Shown here one piece after another: positions 43,510 through 53,417 of a DNA stretch of 64,000 bases (position 1 is its first letter; each line of letters opens with the position of its first letter). The position numbers were made by a program, and so were the translations under genes. The notes under the pieces are model-generated. The model ran no database searches. It saw only the letters and a program-made list of their open reading frames with translations, and was not told the DNA's origin. The stretch is taken from contig CAYZQO010000024.1 of assembly GCA_964480725.1 (NCBI GenBank), positions 1-64,000 on the forward strand, given 5' to 3'. Source of the DNA: JAFGBI01 sp964480725 (GTDB lineage: Bacteria > Myxococcota_A > Polyangia > Polyangiales > Polyangiaceae).

Positions 43510-44244
43510 ATGTCGCCGATGCTGACCATCGCGAAGCGGGAATTCCGCGCCTATTTCGACTCTCCGCTCGCTTACGTGATCATCTGCCTGAGCCTCTTCG
43601 GGGTCGGGATCCTGTTCTTCACGGTGGGCGACTTCTGGGGTGCCGATCGGGCCACCCTCCTGCAGCTCTTCCGCTGGGCACCCTGGGGCCTGTGCGTGCT
43701 CGTCGTCCCCATCGTGACCATGCGCCTCTTGGCCGAGGAGCGCCGGAGCGGCACGCTCGAGATGCTGATCACGCTGCCGGTGAAGGACAGCGACGTCATC
43801 CTGGGCAAATACCTCGGCGCCCTCTCGCTGGTGCTCATCCTGGTGGTGGCGACGCTCGCCTACCCGGCGGTGATGTTCGGCTGGCCGTGGAACCTCGGCG
43901 TGCTCGACTGGCAGGCGATCTGGGCCGGTTACCTCGGGTTGGTCCTGCTCACCTCCGCGGCCACGGCGCTCGGCTTGCTGGTGAGCTCGGTGACGAACAG
44001 CCAGGCGGTGGCCGCCATCGTGACCTTCATCCTGCTCCTGATGCTGTGGTTCGTGCTCGGGTTCGTCGCCGACAAGACGGGGGGCACGCTCGGGCTCGCG
44101 CTCCGCTTCATCAGCTTCGACAAGCGCCTCGACAGCTTCGCCAAGGGGCTGGTCGACACCCGCGACATCCTCTACTTCCTGACGGTCACGGTGGTGAGCC
44201 TGATCGTCGCATTCCGGGCGCTCGAGCGCCGCAAGTGGGCATGA
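43510..44244 (+). CDS. ABC-2 type permease, GldF-like
   Basis: 244 residues, six membrane helices. MSPMLTIAKREFRAYFDSPLAYVIICLSLFGVGILFF, then LLAEERRSGTLEMLITLPVKDSDVILGKYLGAL, the classic ABC-2 coupling region, match the GldF/NosY group. Starts 3 nt after the ATPase stop, so it is translated from the same message. Confidence 0.9.
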   Translation: MSPMLTIAKREFRAYFDSPLAYVIICLSLFGVGILFFTVGDFWGADRATLLQLFRWAPWGLCVLVVPIVTMRLLAEERRSGTLEMLITLPVKDSDVILGKYLGALSLVLILVVATLAYPAVMFGWPWNLGVLDWQAIWAGYLGLVLLTSAATALGLLVSSVTNSQAVAAIVTFILLLMLWFVLGFVADKTGGTLGLALRFISFDKRLDSFAKGLVDTRDILYFLTVTVVSLIVAFRALERRKWA

Positions 44245-44247
44245 GCC

Positions 44248-46095
44248 ATGGCAAGCCAAGACCGTAAGCGAGTCGTTGCCGCCCAGACGGGCGTCTACCT
44301 GCTGGTGGTGATCGCCATCGGCGTGATGGTCAACGTCCTGTCGTACGGCTGGTACCAGCGGTTCGATTGGACCCGGGCCCAGCGTCACACCCTCAGCGAG
44401 GGGAGCGGCAGGCTGGTCAGGAGCCTCGGCTCGCCGCTGCAGGTGGACGTGTACGTCACCAAGGGCCTCGCCCAGCTCGACGTCTTCGTCGACGATCTGA
44501 CCGACCTCCTGAAGGAGTACGAGCGGGCCGGACAGGGCAAGTTCAAGTTCACCATCGTCGAGGCGGCGGACGACGAGACGCGCAAGCAGGCCGAGGAGGC
44601 GGGACTGCAGCCGATGGCGTTCGGCCAGGAGGGCGCCGCCACCGAGTCCGGCAAGCTCGAGCTCACCCAGGGCTACATGGGCCTGGTGCTGAAGTACGGC
44701 AGCGAAAAGGCCGTCATCCCCCAGCTCCAGCCCGGGTGGAGCCAGGGCCTCGAGTTCTGGATCACCAACAAGATCCGCGAGATCCGGGACAAGGCGGACA
44801 ACGTCAAGCACCGCATCGCGGTGTTGTCCGGCAAGGACGAGCTCAAGCTGACCGACAACAACCTGGTGGCGCGCCAGGGCCGCGGCGGCGCCCCCAGCAT
44901 GAAGGGGATCCTGGACCAGGCCTTCCCCTTCTACAGCATCGAGGAGCTCGACCTCGCGGGCGGCGACAGCGAGATCGAGCCCGCGATCGAGGGGCTCATC
45001 ATCACCCAGCCGCGCAAGGACTACACGGAGAAGGAGCTCCGGCGGATCGACGAGTTCTTGCTCCGCGGCAACAAGAGCCTGGTGGTGTTCGTCTCGGCCG
45101 TGACGCTGAAGCCGAACGACGCGGAGATGCAGGCGGACCTCAAGCTCTGGGGTCTGGAGCCGCTCCTGGAGGGGTACGGGCTCAAGCTCAACAAGAACGC
45201 GGTCTTCGACTTCGGCGGCCAGTTCGAGGTCCAGGTGATGAGCGGGTTCGGCCGGCCGCAGGTGATCCCGCACCCGGGCATCGCCATCGCGCAGGACGAC
45301 GCCCGCTTCGAAGAGAACGAGAAGCGCATCGACACCTCCTTCCCCGCCTTCTTCCGGCTCGACCAGGTGGTGTTCCCGTACCCGTCCAGCATCGAGCTGC
45401 TCCGCGACAAACAGCCCGCCGACGTGAAGCTCTTCCCCGTCGCCCGGACCACCAAGAACACCGGCGTGCTCACCACCGACACGGTGGACATGAAGCCGAA
45501 GGCCGAGTGGCGGATCCCCAGCACCGAGGAGCAGCGGATCATCGCTGCCGTCGCCGAGGGCAAGCTCAAGAGCGCCTTCGGCAAGAAGGACGACGCCATC
45601 AAGCCCAACGAGGTGGCGCCGGAGCCGTCACGGGTGCTGCTGGTGGCGTCCAGCCAGTTCCTCACCAACCCCTTCGCCTACTCCGGCAACGGGCCGGAGC
45701 TCGGCGGGCAGTTCCAGATGTTCGGCGGCGTCGGCGGCGACAAGAACCTGCAGATGCTGGCCGATCCCTACGCGCGCGGCTTCCTCACCACCACCATCCT
45801 CGTCCTCAAGAACACCCTGGACTGGATGAGCGGCGACAGCGATCTGCTCGCGGTGAGCGCCAAGCTCGTCGGCGAAACCAACCTCACCTACGCAACCCTC
45901 GAGAAGCCGAAGGCGACGGCCCAGGACGACGAGGAGTCGCTGCGCAAGAAGGACGAGGAGTATCGCAAGGCCCGGCAGCGGATCCAGACCAACGTCCAGT
46001 GGTCGCTCACGCTTGGCCTCCCGCTGCTCTTCGCGCTGATCGGCCTCGGCCGCTGGCAGTGGCGACAGTCGAAGGGCAACCAGAAGCGAATCTGA
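44248..46095 (+). CDS. GldG-family ABC transporter accessory protein
   Basis: 615 residues. N-terminal helix (GVYLLVVIAIGVMVNVLSYGW), then the GldG/DUF7088 opening RFDWTRAQRHTLSEGSGRLVRSLGSPLQVDVYVT, a large soluble substrate-binding-like part (EFWITNKIREI, PRKDYTEKELRRIDEFLLRGNKSLVVFV) and a C-terminal helix (WSLTLGLPLLFALIGLGRW). The protein is probably periplasmic between two anchors. 3 nt after the permease. Confidence 0.9.
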   Translation: MASQDRKRVVAAQTGVYLLVVIAIGVMVNVLSYGWYQRFDWTRAQRHTLSEGSGRLVRSLGSPLQVDVYVTKGLAQLDVFVDDLTDLLKEYERAGQGKFKFTIVEAADDETRKQAEEAGLQPMAFGQEGAATESGKLELTQGYMGLVLKYGSEKAVIPQLQPGWSQGLEFWITNKIREIRDKADNVKHRIAVLSGKDELKLTDNNLVARQGRGGAPSMKGILDQAFPFYSIEELDLAGGDSEIEPAIEGLIITQPRKDYTEKELRRIDEFLLRGNKSLVVFVSAVTLKPNDAEMQADLKLWGLEPLLEGYGLKLNKNAVFDFGGQFEVQVMSGFGRPQVIPHPGIAIAQDDARFEENEKRIDTSFPAFFRLDQVVFPYPSSIELLRDKQPADVKLFPVARTTKNTGVLTTDTVDMKPKAEWRIPSTEEQRIIAAVAEGKLKSAFGKKDDAIKPNEVAPEPSRVLLVASSQFLTNPFAYSGNGPELGGQFQMFGGVGGDKNLQMLADPYARGFLTTTILVLKNTLDWMSGDSDLLAVSAKLVGETNLTYATLEKPKATAQDDEESLRKKDEEYRKARQRIQTNVQWSLTLGLPLLFALIGLGRWQWRQSKGNQKRI

Positions 46096-46111
46096 GAAGA
46101 ATCAGGTCACC

Positions 46112-47206
46112 ATGGCACTCTCCACTGAGCACAAGCTCTACATCGGGCTCGGCGTCGTCGCTCTGCTCGGAGTCGGGATCTACTTCCAGAACCGCCAGAA
46201 GACCGAGGAGGCCCGCGCCTACAGCGCCGCCGCGGCCAAGGCGGAGCTCCCCAAGATCGAGCTATCGGAGGCGAAGACCAAGGAGATCGACAAGATCGAG
46301 GTCACCGTCCCCGGCGACGAGAAGGCGACCGAGGCCGAGAAGAAGAAGCCCTCTCGGGTCGTGCTCGAGAAGAAGGGCGAGGAGTGGCGCCTGACCGCGC
46401 CGGTCGACGCCAAGGCCAACGAGGCCAACGTCAAGTCGCTGCTGTCGAGCCTGGAGAAGCTCACCGTCAAGGAGCTCGTCGCCTCCGGCACCGACGCCTA
46501 CGACAAGCTCGGCGTCAGCGATCAGAAGGCCCTCCACGCGATCCTCTACAAGAAGGGCGAGAAGCTCGGCGACTTCTGGTTCGGCGAAACCGCCGGGCGC
46601 GGGACCATGACCCGCATCACGGGGCGCGACGGGGTGTACGGCGTGGACGGCTACTCGTCCTTCACCTTCAAGCGCGACGTGCGCGGCTGGCGCGACCGGG
46701 AGATCTTCAAGTTCGAGGACGACAAGGTCAAATCGATCGACCTGGTCAACGAGAACGGCACCTTCGCGTTCGCCAAGGTGGACGGGAAGTGGACGGCCAA
46801 GCACAAGGCCGCCAAGGCCCCGGCCGCCAAGGAGCTGGAGCGGTTCGACGTCAAGAAGGTCGAGGACCTGATCCGCGCCTTCAAGGCCTTGAACGCCGAC
46901 GACTTCGGCGACGGCAAGACCCCCGCGGATGTTGGGCTCGAGGCCCCGATCGCCACGCTGACCATCACCCTCGAGGACGGTGCGCAGCGGGTCGTGAAGC
47001 TCGGCGCCAACGCCGAGGGAGAGAGCCGCTGGATGATGCCGGGGACCAGCCAGCAGATCTACAGCATCTCTTCCTGGGCCGCGGGGTGGGTCCTCGCCAA
47101 GGCCGACAAGTTCCAGTCCGCCGCCGACGCGAAGAAGGACGACGAGAAGGACGAGACGCCGGAGCCCCCGGTGCCGGAGCTCGATCCCGAGCCGTTCGAG
47201 GAGTAA
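46112..47206 (+). CDS. DUF4340 domain protein
   Basis: 364 residues with a single N-terminal membrane helix (KLYIGLGVVALLGVGIYFQNRQ), a Lys/Glu-rich stalk, and two DUF4340 units (VVLEKKGEEWRLTAPVDAKANEANVKSLLSSLEKLTVKELV with TRITGRDGVYGVDGYSSFTFKRDVRGWRDREIFKF, then IDLVNENGTFAFAKVDGKWTAK). DUF4340 genes regularly end GldA/F/G operons. Last gene; C-terminus acidic Pro-rich. Confidence 0.87.
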   Translation: MALSTEHKLYIGLGVVALLGVGIYFQNRQKTEEARAYSAAAAKAELPKIELSEAKTKEIDKIEVTVPGDEKATEAEKKKPSRVVLEKKGEEWRLTAPVDAKANEANVKSLLSSLEKLTVKELVASGTDAYDKLGVSDQKALHAILYKKGEKLGDFWFGETAGRGTMTRITGRDGVYGVDGYSSFTFKRDVRGWRDREIFKFEDDKVKSIDLVNENGTFAFAKVDGKWTAKHKAAKAPAAKELERFDVKKVEDLIRAFKALNADDFGDGKTPADVGLEAPIATLTITLEDGAQRVVKLGANAEGESRWMMPGTSQQIYSISSWAAGWVLAKADKFQSAADAKKDDEKDETPEPPVPELDPEPFEE

Positions 47207-47217
47207 CCGGCGCCGAC

Positions 47218-48396
47218 CTACTCCCCTGCCACCGCACCGCGGAGGGTGCGGTGGGCGAGGGGCGCGAGGTGCCAGGCGAAGGCGGCCACGCTGGTCAGCG
47301 CGATCAGGGTGGCGCCGGCGAACACCGCCCGCCCGCCCGCCGCGGCGTAGAGCGGCGCCCAGAGGAACATCGCTAGCGCCGCGCCGGCGCCGCTGGCCGC
47401 GTTCAGGAGCCCCTGCGCGGTGGCGAGAACGGGGGCGTCCGCGCGCCGGCGCACGTGCTCGACCGCGGCGACGTAGACGAGGGCGAACGAGCCGGCGTGG
47501 AGCGGCTGGAGCCAGAGCACGAGCCAGGGGGAGCTGAGCACGGAGAGCAGAGCCCACCTGAGCGCGGCCACCCCCGCCCCGACCATCAGGAGCTGCGGCG
47601 CGCCGAAGCGCTCGAGCCAGGGCCGGCAGCGCGCCATCAGGAGCACCTCCGCCAGCGTGCCGAGCGCCCACGCGGCCCCGATGAAGCCCGGCGAGGCGCC
47701 CAGATCGCGCAGGTGGAGCGAGATCAAGAGATCGTAGGCCGAGTGCGCCGCCAGCCAGGTGAAGACACCGAGCAGGAAGATCTGAAAATCCCCGGCCCTC
47801 ACCAGCGCGCGCGCCGCCGACCACACGGGCGCTGGCGCCGGCGCCGGCGAGGCGGGCAGCAGGTGGGCGACGCCCGCCGTGACCAGGAGCAGGCCGGTGA
47901 CCACGAGCGGGTACGGGAGCGCCGCGTCGAGGTCGACGAGATGGCCGATCAGGGCCGCGGCGATCAGAAACCCCAGCGAGCCCCACAGGCGAAGCTGCCC
48001 GAAGGGCGCCGCCGTCTCCAGCGCGGCGACGTCGGTGAGCACCGTCATCGGCATGCGGCAGAGGGAGAACGCGGCGAGCAGGACGAACAGCACCGGGATC
48101 GTCGCCGCGCCGGTCGCCACCAGCGCGGAGAGGCCGGCGAACGCGAGCGCCGCGCCGAGGGCCGTCGCCCGGAGCAGCGACCGGCGCCAGCCGCAGAGGT
48201 CCGCCAGCAGCCCGACCAGCGGCGGCGCGGCCATGCCGGCGAGCGGGCGCAGGGCGCTCAGGGCCGCCAGCCAGAACCCGCTGATCCCGCGCGCCTCGAG
48301 CCAGGGCGACAGGAACGGGAAGAACACCCCCATCGCCGAGAAGGAGACGAAGTAGAAGAGGGGCAGCGCGACCGGCCGCAAGCGCACGGGCGCCAT
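47218..48396 (-). CDS. MFS transporter, HcaT/PPP-like
   Basis: 392 residues, twelve hydrophobic segments. ALPLFYFVSFSAMGVFFPFLSPWLEARGISGFWLAALSALRPLAGMAAPPLVGLLAD matches the MFS_1_like (3-phenylpropionate, HcaT-type) opening, and FGQLRLWGSLGFLIAAALIG the helix 4-5 motif R-x-W-G-S-x-G. Substrate unknown. It converges with the DUF4340 gene (11 nt apart). Confidence 0.82.
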   Translation of the reverse strand: MAPVRLRPVALPLFYFVSFSAMGVFFPFLSPWLEARGISGFWLAALSALRPLAGMAAPPLVGLLADLCGWRRSLLRATALGAALAFAGLSALVATGAATIPVLFVLLAAFSLCRMPMTVLTDVAALETAAPFGQLRLWGSLGFLIAAALIGHLVDLDAALPYPLVVTGLLLVTAGVAHLLPASPAPAPAPVWSAARALVRAGDFQIFLLGVFTWLAAHSAYDLLISLHLRDLGASPGFIGAAWALGTLAEVLLMARCRPWLERFGAPQLLMVGAGVAALRWALLSVLSSPWLVLWLQPLHAGSFALVYVAAVEHVRRRADAPVLATAQGLLNAASGAGAALAMFLWAPLYAAAGGRAVFAGATLIALTSVAAFAWHLAPLAHRTLRGAVAGE

Positions 48397-48589
48397 TGTA
48401 GCGACGCCGGCCCGCCGCGCCCGTGCGCTCGCCGCGATCGCGCGCGGGGCCCGCCGTCCGCGGGCGGTCGGGCGTCTCCCCCGGACGCGGCCCGTCCGGC
48501 CAAGTGGCAGGGCGCCGTTCGCCGCGGCCGCGGCCGCGTCTCATCGGGAGAGGCTCGACGCCCCCGAGCGGCTCCGGTAGGTCCATCCC

Positions 48590-50044
48590 ATGGTCGTGCT
48601 GCCGGAGTACGTCGAGGGGGTCCTGAACGTCAGCGGGTTCGAGGAGCCGGTGGCTGCAGCGACCCGACCGCGGACGGGGCCGGACCCGACGACGCCGGGC
48701 CACGTCGACTTCGAGCGGGCGAAGAGCGCGTTCGCGATCGCGCTCCACATGCACCAGCCCCTCATCCCGGCGGGGGGCGGCGATCTGCGCTCGGCGGCGC
48801 TGATCAGCAATCTGTCGCACATGTTCGCCAACCAGGGCGTCGGCGACAACCACAACGCCTCGGTCTTCCGCTGGTGTTATCAGCGCATGGGGGAGTTCAT
48901 CCCGGCGCTGATCCGCGAGGGCAAGAGCCCGCGGGTGATGCTCGAGTACTCCGGCACCCTGCTCCACGGGCTCCGGCAGATGGGCGCCGACGACGTGCTC
49001 GGCGCGCTCCGCGAGATCACCCAGAACCCCGAGTTCTCCTGGGCGGTGGAGTGGCTCGGCTGCCCCTGGGGTCACGCCGTGGCCCCCTCGACCCCCGTGC
49101 AGGACTTCCGCGCGCACGTCCGCGCCTGGCAGCACCATTTCGCGGCGCTCTTCGGCCTTCAGGCGCTGGGGCGCGTGCGCGGCTTCTCCCCCAGCGAGAT
49201 GGCGCTGCCGAACCACCCCGACGTCGCCTACGAGTTCGTCCGCACGCTGCGCGACGCTGGCTTCGAGTGGGTGCTGGTGCAGGAGCACACGGTGGAGGAG
49301 CCGGACACGGGGCGCACGCCCCAGCGCCGGCACGTCCCGCACCGCCTGGTCTGCCGCAACAGCCGCGGCGACGAGGCGAGCATCGTGGCCCTGGTGAAGA
49401 CGCAGGGGAGCGACACCAAGCTCGTGGCCCAGATGCAGCCGTACTACGAGGCCTGCGGGCTCGGTCGCGTCGAGCTCGGCGGCCGCCTTGTCCCCCCACT
49501 CGTCACCCAGATCGCCGACGGCGAGAACGGCGGGGTGATGATGAACGAGTTCCCGCCCAAGTACCACGAGGTCATGCGCGCTTGCTCGGGCTCCGAGACG
49601 CCCGCCCTCGGCGGCACCGAGTACCTCGACCACCTCGCGGCGATGGGGGTCACCGAGCGCGACTTCCCCGTGATCCAGCCCCTCTTCCAGCGCCGGATCT
49701 GGGAGGCCATGCAGCCCGGCGACGGTCCCGAGCGGCTCGAGGCCGTGGTCGAGGAGCTGCGGCGCGCCGACGGTCGCTTCCACATGGAGGGCGGGAGCTG
49801 GACCAATAACCTGTCCTGGGTGAAGGGCTACGACAACCTCCTCGGTCCCCTGGAGCGCCTGTCGGCGCGCTTCGCCGAGGTCGCGGCGAGCACCGCGCCC
49901 GGGGAGCGGCGCTACCGCAACGCCCTGTTCCACCTGATGACGGCGCAGACGAGCTGCTACCGCTACTGGGGCCAGGGCACGTGGACCGACTACGGCCTCG
50001 AGATCATCCGCCGCGCCGACGAGATCCTGAGCACCGACTTCTGA
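48590..50044 (+). CDS. Glycoside hydrolase family 57 protein
   Basis: 484 residues. After a short N-terminal extension the GH57 barrel begins at AFAIALHMHQPLIP (HMHQP signature) and continues with PRVMLEYSGTLLHGLRQM and WAVEWLGCPWGHAVAPSTPVQDFRAHVRAW. GH57 holds amylopullulanases, glucanotransferases and branching enzymes; the nucleophile Glu and acid Asp cannot be assigned surely (GFSPSEMALPN is the likely nucleophile loop). No signal peptide, so it may act on storage glycogen. GH57 proteins of this length are widespread in Myxococcota. pheT follows 35 nt later. Confidence 0.88.
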   Translation: MVVLPEYVEGVLNVSGFEEPVAAATRPRTGPDPTTPGHVDFERAKSAFAIALHMHQPLIPAGGGDLRSAALISNLSHMFANQGVGDNHNASVFRWCYQRMGEFIPALIREGKSPRVMLEYSGTLLHGLRQMGADDVLGALREITQNPEFSWAVEWLGCPWGHAVAPSTPVQDFRAHVRAWQHHFAALFGLQALGRVRGFSPSEMALPNHPDVAYEFVRTLRDAGFEWVLVQEHTVEEPDTGRTPQRRHVPHRLVCRNSRGDEASIVALVKTQGSDTKLVAQMQPYYEACGLGRVELGGRLVPPLVTQIADGENGGVMMNEFPPKYHEVMRACSGSETPALGGTEYLDHLAAMGVTERDFPVIQPLFQRRIWEAMQPGDGPERLEAVVEELRRADGRFHMEGGSWTNNLSWVKGYDNLLGPLERLSARFAEVAASTAPGERRYRNALFHLMTAQTSCYRYWGQGTWTDYGLEIIRRADEILSTDF

Positions 50045-50079
50045 GCCCCGGGGGGCCGTGGTATGAGCGGCCCCGAATC

Positions 50080-52578
50080 ATGCGCGTCTCTCATCGCTGG
50101 CTCCGCGAGCTCCTGCCCGATCTCTCCGCCGCACCCGCGGAGGTGGCGGAGCGGCTCACCCAGGCCGGGCTCGAGGTCGAGGGGCTGACCCCGTTCGGCG
50201 CCGGGCTCGAGCCGGTCGTCGTCGCGATGGTCCGCCGGATCGAGCCCCACCCCCAGCGGGACAAGCTCCGCCTGGTCACCGTGGACCGCGGCGGCGGGGT
50301 CGAGCAGCGGGTCGTCTGCGGCGCGCCGAACGTGCCGGAGCCCGGTGGGCTGGTCGCGCTCGCGCCGCTCGGCACCACCCTGCCGGCCGTGGGCATGACG
50401 CTCGAGGCCCGCGAGATCGCCGGCGTGGTCAGCGAGGGGATGCTCTGCAGCGAGCGGGAGCTCGGCGTCGCCGACGCCTCGGCGGGGATCCTGATCCTAC
50501 CGGCGGGCACGGCCGCGCCGGGGACGCCGCTCGCCACCGCCCTGCCCAGCGTGACCGACACCCTCTTCGAGGTCTCCGTGACCCCGAACCGCGCCGACGC
50601 GCTCTGCCACCTGGGCGTCGCCCGCGATCTGGCCGCGATCTACCGCATCCCCCTGGCGCTCCCGCCGGTGCCCGAGCCGCCGCGCCTGGCCGACGCCGAG
50701 CTCGCGGGGCTGATCGCGGTCGAGAACCGGGATTTCGAGCGCTGCCCGCACTACGGCGCGCGCGTCGTGCTCGGGGTGACGATCGGGCCGTCGCCGCTGT
50801 GGCTCCGCCACCGCCTGACCAGCCTCGGGCTCCGCCCCATCTCCAACGTGGTCGACGTCACCAACCTGCTGCTCTTCGAGGTGGGGCAGCCGCTGCACTC
50901 CTTCGATCTGGACCGGGTGCGGGGCGCGCGCATCATCGTGCGCCGCGCGGCGGCGGGCGAGCCGTTCACCACCCTCGACGGCGTCGCGCGCACCCTCGAC
51001 GCGGACGATCTCGTGATCGCCGACGCCGAGGGACCGAGCGCGCTCGCCGGCGTCATGGGCGGGGCGGTCAGCGAGATCCACGACGGGACGACGCGCGTGC
51101 TGCTCGAGGCGGCCTATTTCTCCCCCCGCGGGATCCGACGCACCAGCCGCCGCCAGGGCCTCGCCAGCGACTCCAGCTACCGCTTCGAGCGCGGCGTGGA
51201 CTTCGGGGCGCTCGAGCGCGTCCTGGACCGCGCCGCGAGCCTCACCGCCGAGCTCGGGGGCGGCGCGGTGGTGCGCGGCGCCATCCACGCCCGGCAGGGG
51301 CTGCCCGAGCTGCCCTCCCTCCGGCTGCGCTCGAGCCGCCTCGACGCCCTGCTCGGCGTCCCCGTCCCCTTCGACGAGGCCACGGCCATCCTCGATCGCC
51401 TGGGCTTCGCGGTCGAGTCGGTCACCGACGAGGGCGGGGAGCGGGTCGCCCGGGTGCGCGGCACGAGCTTCCGCCCCGACGTGAAGGGCGAGCACGATCT
51501 CATCGACGAGGTGGCGCGGATCCGCGGCCTCGACGCCATCCCCACCGTCCTGCCCCCGATCGCCCCGCAGCCGCCCCGCGTCTCGGGCAAGCTCGAGCGC
51601 GAGCTCGGGCGCGTCGCGGTCGAGCTCGGCCTCTCGGAGGCGCTGACCTACGCCTTCACCTCCCCCGCGGAGCTCGCGGCGGTGGGGGCCCCGACCGCGG
51701 TCGTCACCCTCGTCAACCCGCTGAGCGAGGAGCGCAGCGTGATGCGCACCAGCCTGCTCCCCGGCCTGCTCGACGCCCTGCGCCGGGCGCGCCGTCACGG
51801 CGAGCGGAGCGTGCGCCTGTTCACCATCGGGACCCTGTTCCTGCCCCCCTCGACCACCGCGCGCGCCGGCCGCGCCCAGGAGGCGCGACCCGAGGCCCCC
51901 CCCGACCGCGGTGTCCTGCCCGAGCAGCGCCCCGCCTTCGCGGCGGTCCTGGCCGGGCAGCGCCCCGCGCACCTCGCGCGGCCCGAGGTGGACGTCTACG
52001 ACGCCAAGGGGATCGCAGTCGAGCTCGTCGAGCGCCTGACGGGCCACGCCGCCGAGATCACCCCCGCCGCGGGCGCGCCCGAGCTCGCGCGGCTCCACCC
52101 CCGCGGCGCGGCCACCATCGGCGTCGCCGGGGCGCCCGTGGGCAGCTTCGGACCGCTGCACCCGGACGTCGTCGACGCGCTCGACCTCGACGGGCCCGCG
52201 TTCGTCGTGGAGCTGGACCTCGCGGCGCTCGAGCGGATCGAGCCCGTGGTGCCCCGCTACCGGCCCCTGCCCCGCCTGCCCGCCACGACCCGCGACGTGT
52301 CGCTCGAGGCGTCCGAGGAGCTCGGCGCCGGTGCGATGCTGGAGGCGCTGCGGGAGGCCGCCGGGGAGCTCTGCGAGGCCGCCGAGCTGCTCGACCTGTT
52401 CGTGGGGGCGCCCGTGCCCGCCGGGCGCCGCTCGCTCACCTTCCGCCTCACCTTCCGCGACCCGCGCGCGACGACCGATCCCGACCACGCGCGCACCCTC
52501 ACGGATCGCGAGGTGGACGAGGCCCAGGCCCGGGTGCACGCGGCCGCCGCGCGCCTCGGCGCGCAGCTCCGGGGGTGA
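50080..52578 (+). CDS. pheT: Phenylalanine--tRNA ligase, beta subunit
   Basis: 832 residues, normal length. Visible: MRVSHRWLRELLPDL, EMAP-type tRNA-binding domain (VVVAMVRRIEPHPQRDKLRLVTVDRG, GMLCSERELG), B3/B4 editing region (RPISNVVDVTNLLLFEVGQPLHSFDLD), B5 domain (FRPDVKGEHDLIDEVARIRG), the core NPLSEERSVMRTSLLPGLLDAL and the C-terminal anticodon-binding FDX-ACB domain (RYRPLPRLPATTRDVSL). The start at 50080 follows a GGTATGAGCGG stretch without a clear ribosome site. The alpha subunit gene pheS, normally just upstream, is not in the window. Confidence 0.97.
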   Translation: MRVSHRWLRELLPDLSAAPAEVAERLTQAGLEVEGLTPFGAGLEPVVVAMVRRIEPHPQRDKLRLVTVDRGGGVEQRVVCGAPNVPEPGGLVALAPLGTTLPAVGMTLEAREIAGVVSEGMLCSERELGVADASAGILILPAGTAAPGTPLATALPSVTDTLFEVSVTPNRADALCHLGVARDLAAIYRIPLALPPVPEPPRLADAELAGLIAVENRDFERCPHYGARVVLGVTIGPSPLWLRHRLTSLGLRPISNVVDVTNLLLFEVGQPLHSFDLDRVRGARIIVRRAAAGEPFTTLDGVARTLDADDLVIADAEGPSALAGVMGGAVSEIHDGTTRVLLEAAYFSPRGIRRTSRRQGLASDSSYRFERGVDFGALERVLDRAASLTAELGGGAVVRGAIHARQGLPELPSLRLRSSRLDALLGVPVPFDEATAILDRLGFAVESVTDEGGERVARVRGTSFRPDVKGEHDLIDEVARIRGLDAIPTVLPPIAPQPPRVSGKLERELGRVAVELGLSEALTYAFTSPAELAAVGAPTAVVTLVNPLSEERSVMRTSLLPGLLDALRRARRHGERSVRLFTIGTLFLPPSTTARAGRAQEARPEAPPDRGVLPEQRPAFAAVLAGQRPAHLARPEVDVYDAKGIAVELVERLTGHAAEITPAAGAPELARLHPRGAATIGVAGAPVGSFGPLHPDVVDALDLDGPAFVVELDLAALERIEPVVPRYRPLPRLPATTRDVSLEASEELGAGAMLEALREAAGELCEAAELLDLFVGAPVPAGRRSLTFRLTFRDPRATTDPDHARTLTDREVDEAQARVHAAAARLGAQLRG

Positions 52579-52580
52579 CG

Positions 52581-53417
52581 ATGCGAGCGTCGGCCTGCCT
52601 CCTCGCGGCATCCCTCGCCACCACGCTCCCCGCCCGGGCCGAGGCGCCCGCCACCGCGGACGACCGGGCCGAACCGGCGAGCAGTGGGTCCACGTTGGGG
52701 GACGACGCGCGGAGGCGCGACCTGCCGCGGCTCGAGCGGGTCCGGCGAGTCACGCTCGGCGTGGATCTGGGGATGCAAGCGCTCCCCGCTCGCTCGGGCG
52801 GCGCCGACTACGCCGCCGGCCTCGCCTGGGCGGGCTCCGCACGCGTGGAGCTGGCGCCGTGGATGGGGCTGCGCCTGATCGCCCGCCAGAGCTCGCATGC
52901 GGTCACCCTCACCCGTCCGGCGCTGGTCGGCGCCGACGGCCGGAGCGCCCCCGGTGACACGGAGCTCCGCCAGGACGCGCTCGAAGCCTGGGCGCTCGCG
53001 GCTCGCCTCGAGCCGACCTGGGTGATGACGCCCCGCCTGCGCCTCTGGGTGGGGCTGGGGGCGGCGTGGTTGCGCGTCGAGGCGCCCGCGGCCGAGGGCA
53101 CGCTGGGGGGGGGCTGTGCCCCGCGCGAGGTCGCTGGGACGACGACGAGCTGCGAGATCGTGACCTCCGCGCGCAGCGGCCTCGGGACCGAGCTCGGGGC
53201 GACCCTCGGGACCAGCGTCGATCTGGTGCCCCATTGGCTCACGTTGAACCTCTCGACCGGGCTCGCCGCGGTCGTCGATCAGTCCGGGTCGCTCTTCGGC
53301 TCCCGGCACGGCTCCCCCCAACAGGCGTTCGCCGACGGCTCCCTCTACCTGGTCGGCGACTACCCGCGCTTCGCCAGCTCCGCGTCGCTGCTGGTGGGGC
53401 TCGGGTTGATACTCTGA
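52581..53417 (+). CDS. Hypothetical outer-membrane beta-barrel-like protein
   Basis: 278 residues from ATG 52581, 2 nt after the pheT stop. Signal peptide MRASACLLAASLATTLPARAEA. Strand-like mature sequence: VTLGVDLGMQALPARSGG, ARVELAPWMGLRLIARQSSHAVTL, LRLWVGLGAAWLRVEAPA, LGTSVDLVPHWLTLNLSTGLAAV, ending SASLLVGLGLIL with a terminal hydrophobic strand. No family recognised. Being coupled to pheT it probably shares that transcript. Confidence 0.65.
   Translation: MRASACLLAASLATTLPARAEAPATADDRAEPASSGSTLGDDARRRDLPRLERVRRVTLGVDLGMQALPARSGGADYAAGLAWAGSARVELAPWMGLRLIARQSSHAVTLTRPALVGADGRSAPGDTELRQDALEAWALAARLEPTWVMTPRLRLWVGLGAAWLRVEAPAAEGTLGGGCAPREVAGTTTSCEIVTSARSGLGTELGATLGTSVDLVPHWLTLNLSTGLAAVVDQSGSLFGSRHGSPQQAFADGSLYLVGDYPRFASSASLLVGLGLIL

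Noticed and set aside
42319..45273. A 984-residue minus-strand frame
   Set aside because: Antisense of the Gld-like ABC genes; its Val/Leu/Glu-rich stretch is the complement of the acidic tail.
46262..49933. A 1223-residue minus-strand frame
   Set aside because: It covers the antisense of the DUF4340 and GH57 genes and is out of frame with the MFS gene between them; no family features.
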